Origin: CBDTTW01 sp965363675
GTDB lineage: Bacteria; Bacteroidota; Rhodothermia; Rhodothermales; DASSAV01
DNA: 14,076 bases
Assembly (NCBI GenBank): GCA_965363675.1
Contig: CBDTTW010000074.1
Coordinates: 1 to 14,076, forward strand
Direction of reading: 5' to 3'
Shown: in pieces, positions 12,255-14,076 of the stretch
Layout: each line of letters starts with the position of its first letter
How positions within the stretch are numbered: the stretch's first letter is position 1
Notes under the pieces: generated by a model
Databases searched by the model: none
What the model was told of the DNA's origin: nothing
Seen by the model: only the letters and a program-made list of their open reading frames with translations
Position numbers and translations under genes: made by a program

Positions 12255-12911
12255 CTAGCCTTCGTAGCGCGCCTGTACGTAGGCGCGCTCGGGCAGGCGC
12301 ACGGCCGTCAGCAGTCCGAAGCCGGGGCGGTCGTGGTAGACGCAGCCCGTGTCGATGCAGATGAGCTGCGCGCGGTCGAGGATTTTCTGCTGGGGGGTGT
12401 GGCCGCAGACGACCGTTTTCTCCCACGCTAGCTCGCGGGCCTCCAGGTGCGAGCGCTCCCAGAGGAACACCGCGTCGTCGCCGCGCCGCACCTGCTCGGC
12501 GATGCGCAGGTACGGCTTGAGGCCGGCATGGACGAAGAAGAACGCCTCGGTCTCGTAGTACGGGATCGTGCCGCGCAGGAAGGCTTCGTGCTCGGAGGGG
12601 ATGGTGGGGCCGTCGTGCTGGCTGAGGTAGCTGCGCAGCGTAGCATCGCCGCCGTTGAGGCGCCACGTGGTGTAGTCGGCGCCGTCGAGGTAGTCCAGCA
12701 TCAATTCCTCGTGGTTGCCGCGCAGGAACACGCACGGGATGTGCTCGCGGAACTCCAGCAGCGCGTCGATGACGCCGCGCGAATCGGGGCCGCGGTCTAC
12801 GTAGTCGCCCACGAACACCACCACGTCCGAGGTCGTGGGGGCGAGCCGGTCGAGCAGCGTGCGAAGGGTGCGCACGCAGCCGTGGATGTCGCCGATGGCA
12901 ATCAGTCCCAT
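12255..12911 (-). CDS. PPP-family metallophosphatase (Ser/Thr phosphatase or related)
   Basis: This 218-residue single-domain calcineurin-like phosphatase carries all the bimetal-site motifs in order: GDIHG at 7-11, GDYVDRG at 35-41, GNHEE at 65-69, HAG at 128-130, GHTP at 170-173 and DTGC at 187-190. This is the pattern of bacterial PrpA/PrpB-type and lambda-type protein phosphatases, and also of some ApaH-like enzymes; the short length fits the former. It has no signal peptide, so it is cytoplasmic. Substrates are unknown. It starts 27 bases after the nusB stop and probably shares its transcript. It is convergent with the 11644 gene. Confidence 0.9.
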   Translation of the reverse strand: MGLIAIGDIHGCVRTLRTLLDRLAPTTSDVVVFVGDYVDRGPDSRGVIDALLEFREHIPCVFLRGNHEELMLDYLDGADYTTWRLNGGDATLRSYLSQHDGPTIPSEHEAFLRGTIPYYETEAFFFVHAGLKPYLRIAEQVRRGDDAVFLWERSHLEARELAWEKTVVCGHTPQQKILDRAQLICIDTGCVYHDRPGFGLLTAVRLPERAYVQARYEG

Positions 12912-12938
12912 GCCCGGGCGCAGCGGCCTTGCATACGG

Positions 12939-13418
12939 TTAAGGTTCCGGCTGCACGGCGTCGAGGCTCATGCCGAGCAGCCCACGGCCGGTTTTATGCA
13001 GGCGGTTTTCCTGCTGCAACTGCACCAGCACCGCGTCGAGGATGCCGTTGACGAACTGGCCGCTCTTGGGGGTGCTGTATTTCTTGGCGATTTCGATGGC
13101 TTCGTTGATGGACACCTTGGGGGGAATGTCCTCGAAGTGCAGCAGCTCGGTGATCGCCATGCGCAGCAAAATACGGTCGATGAGCGCGATGCGCCCGAAG
13201 TCCCAGTTCTGGACGTGCTCTTTGATGATGCTGTCGGCGCGTTCGTGCGCGTCGATGGCGCCCAGGAACAGCGACTCTGCAAACCGCAAATCCGATTCTT
13301 CCTCGGCGAGTTCGGGTTTGAGGATGTGGTCGATGATGTGCGCCGGATCGCTGCCGGAGACTTCGTAGGCGTAGAGCGCTTGCATGGTGCGCTCGCGCGC
13401 GTCGCGTCGGTTGCTCAT
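12939..13418 (-). CDS. nusB: Transcription antitermination factor NusB
   Basis: This 159-residue all-helical protein binds boxA RNA with ribosomal protein uS10 to allow antitermination in rRNA operons. Family signs are SNRRDARERTMQALYAYEVS at the N terminus, HVQNWDFGRIALIDRILLRM (centre) and PPKVSINEAIEIAKKYSTPKSGQFVNGILDAV, the NusB signature. The ATG at 13418 matches the family start; an upstream in-frame ATG at 13598 would add 60 low-quality residues. The tail after the signature is about 20 residues longer than in many NusB proteins. It is divergent from comEC and followed by the phosphatase gene. Confidence 0.96.
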   Translation of the reverse strand: MSNRRDARERTMQALYAYEVSGSDPAHIIDHILKPELAEEESDLRFAESLFLGAIDAHERADSIIKEHVQNWDFGRIALIDRILLRMAITELLHFEDIPPKVSINEAIEIAKKYSTPKSGQFVNGILDAVLVQLQQENRLHKTGRGLLGMSLDAVQPEP

Positions 13419-13502
13419 AAATGCTGCTCCGTCGGCGCCGGATGGGGCCTCCGGCAAAATCAAGGAACGCCTGGCAGCGCCCGCTTCGGGATACGTGCGC
13501 GG

Positions 13503-13510
13503 GAAAGGTA
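13503..13510 (-). promoter_or_regulatory. Weak -7-like element before nusB
   Basis: On the minus strand TACCTTTC matches TAnnTTTG in five of six fixed positions, 84 bases before the nusB ATG. No TTG lies at the expected distance upstream. It is the best candidate in the 216-base divergent gap between nusB and comEC, which otherwise shows only a T-run at 13566-13572. Confidence 0.3.
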
Positions 13511-13634
13511 AGCCACGGCGGCGTTTAATTGCACCTGCCGGAAGGGCTATTCCGCAGGGGGTCGATTTTTTTGATGGTCCGGCGCTACCTTCCAGCAATC
13601 CCCTCCGCGCTTTCGCTTTCCCCGTTACGCGCCG

Positions 13635-14076
13635 ATGCTGCGGCCCCTTGCGCCTCTCTGGAGCGCCCGCCCCGCCCTGACGCTCGCCGTTTGCTTCGGC
13701 GCGGGCATCGGCGCGGCGGAGGCCGCCGGCGGGACGTTCGGCGGGTGGCTCGCGGCGGCGGGGGTGTGCGCCGCCCTGGTCCCGGCGCTATGGCGGCGCC
13801 CGGCGGGGGCGGGGCTCCTGGCGCTCGGGCTGGCGTTTGCGATGGGCGGGGCGCGCCTCGCGCTCGACCGGACGGCGCCGCCGGGCGGCGTCGGGGAGCT
13901 GGCGCCGGCCATGGGCAGCTCGGCGCCCCTGCTGCTCGAAGGCGCCCTGCTGACGGCGCCCGTGCGCACGGCGGGCGGGCTGCGCTTCCGGCTGGAGGCG
14001 CGGCGCGCGGCGCGGCGGCGCGCCGAGGCGGCGGTGCGCGGGGCCGTCGAGGCGCACGTGTGGGCGCCGGGGTTGG
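13635..14076 (+). CDS. comEC: ComEC/Rec2-type DNA uptake channel, N-terminal part, cut by window end
   Basis: An open frame from ATG at 13635 runs off the window with 147 full codons and no stop. The N terminus (MLRPLAPLWSARPALTLAV) leads into hydrophobic segments near residues 14-30, 36-52 and 57-72, broken by AAEAAGG and RRPAGAG. A soluble section follows with LLLEGALLTAPVRTAGGLRF (98-117) and FRLEARRAARRR. This matches the ComEC/Rec2 opening: paired membrane helices, then the DUF4131 beta-domain with its G-x-x-x-x-x-P pattern. ComEC forms the inner-membrane channel for DNA in natural transformation. The competence and metallo-hydrolase domains would lie beyond the edge, so the call rests on the N terminus only. 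Confidence 0.7.
   Translation, partial: MLRPLAPLWSARPALTLAVCFGAGIGAAEAAGGTFGGWLAAAGVCAALVPALWRRPAGAGLLALGLAFAMGGARLALDRTAPPGGVGELAPAMGSSAPLLLEGALLTAPVRTAGGLRFRLEARRAARRRAEAAVRGAVEAHVWAPGL

Noticed and set aside
11482..12735. 417-codon minus-strand frame
   Set aside because: It overlaps the 11644 gene in antisense and the phosphatase in the wrong frame; arginine/alanine-rich shadow composition.

Overview
The window looks like chromosomal DNA from a GC-rich member of Rhodothermota (the Rhodothermus/Salinibacter side of the Bacteroidota group). Four things point there. A secreted protein has a C-terminal type-A sorting domain of the type IX secretion kind. A DUF4295 gene directly follows rpmG. 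One strong promoter is of the Bacteroidota TTG/TAnnTTTG type. Most starts lack a clear Shine-Dalgarno sequence. Genes are tightly packed, no stretch over 300 bases lacks a gene, and I see no insertion sequence, CRISPR array or prophage gene.

Layout. 123-1163: secreted DUF4397 protein. 1210-6075: plus-strand metal block. It holds a promoter with an overlapping palindromic operator, a DtxR-like protein fused to two FeoA domains behind a predicted membrane anchor, a FeoB split into G-protein and membrane halves (ATGA and 8-base overlaps), an MntR/DtxR-type regulator, and a lone ModA-like lipoprotein. 6102-7464: minus-strand translation block (rpmB, rpmG, DUF4295, tRNA-Pro, tRNA-Arg, tRNA-Cys) with a promoter before rpmB and a strong hairpin at the far end. 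The tRNA-Arg(UCU) gene is interrupted by a 226-nt group I intron that closely resembles subgroup IC3. 7489-9603: minus-strand LolC/E-type permease followed by a ComA-like phosphosulfolactate synthase. 9717-12195: two small predicted outer-membrane beta-barrel proteins either side of ychF. 12255-13418: nusB followed by a PPP-family phosphatase. 13635 to the end: N-terminal part of comEC.

How it fits together. The metal block reads as a ferrous iron uptake operon under DtxR-type control. An operator-like palindrome sits on the -7 element. One DtxR-like protein appears to have become a membrane-bound FeoA accessory of FeoB, and a conventional one is encoded just downstream. The rpmB block is a translation-apparatus operon in which a self-splicing intron must be removed to give the tRNA reading AGA/AGG. 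The most unusual items are the tRNA-Arg(UCU) group I intron and the DtxR-FeoA-FeoA plus split FeoB arrangement. Everything here rests on reading by eye; no database search was run.
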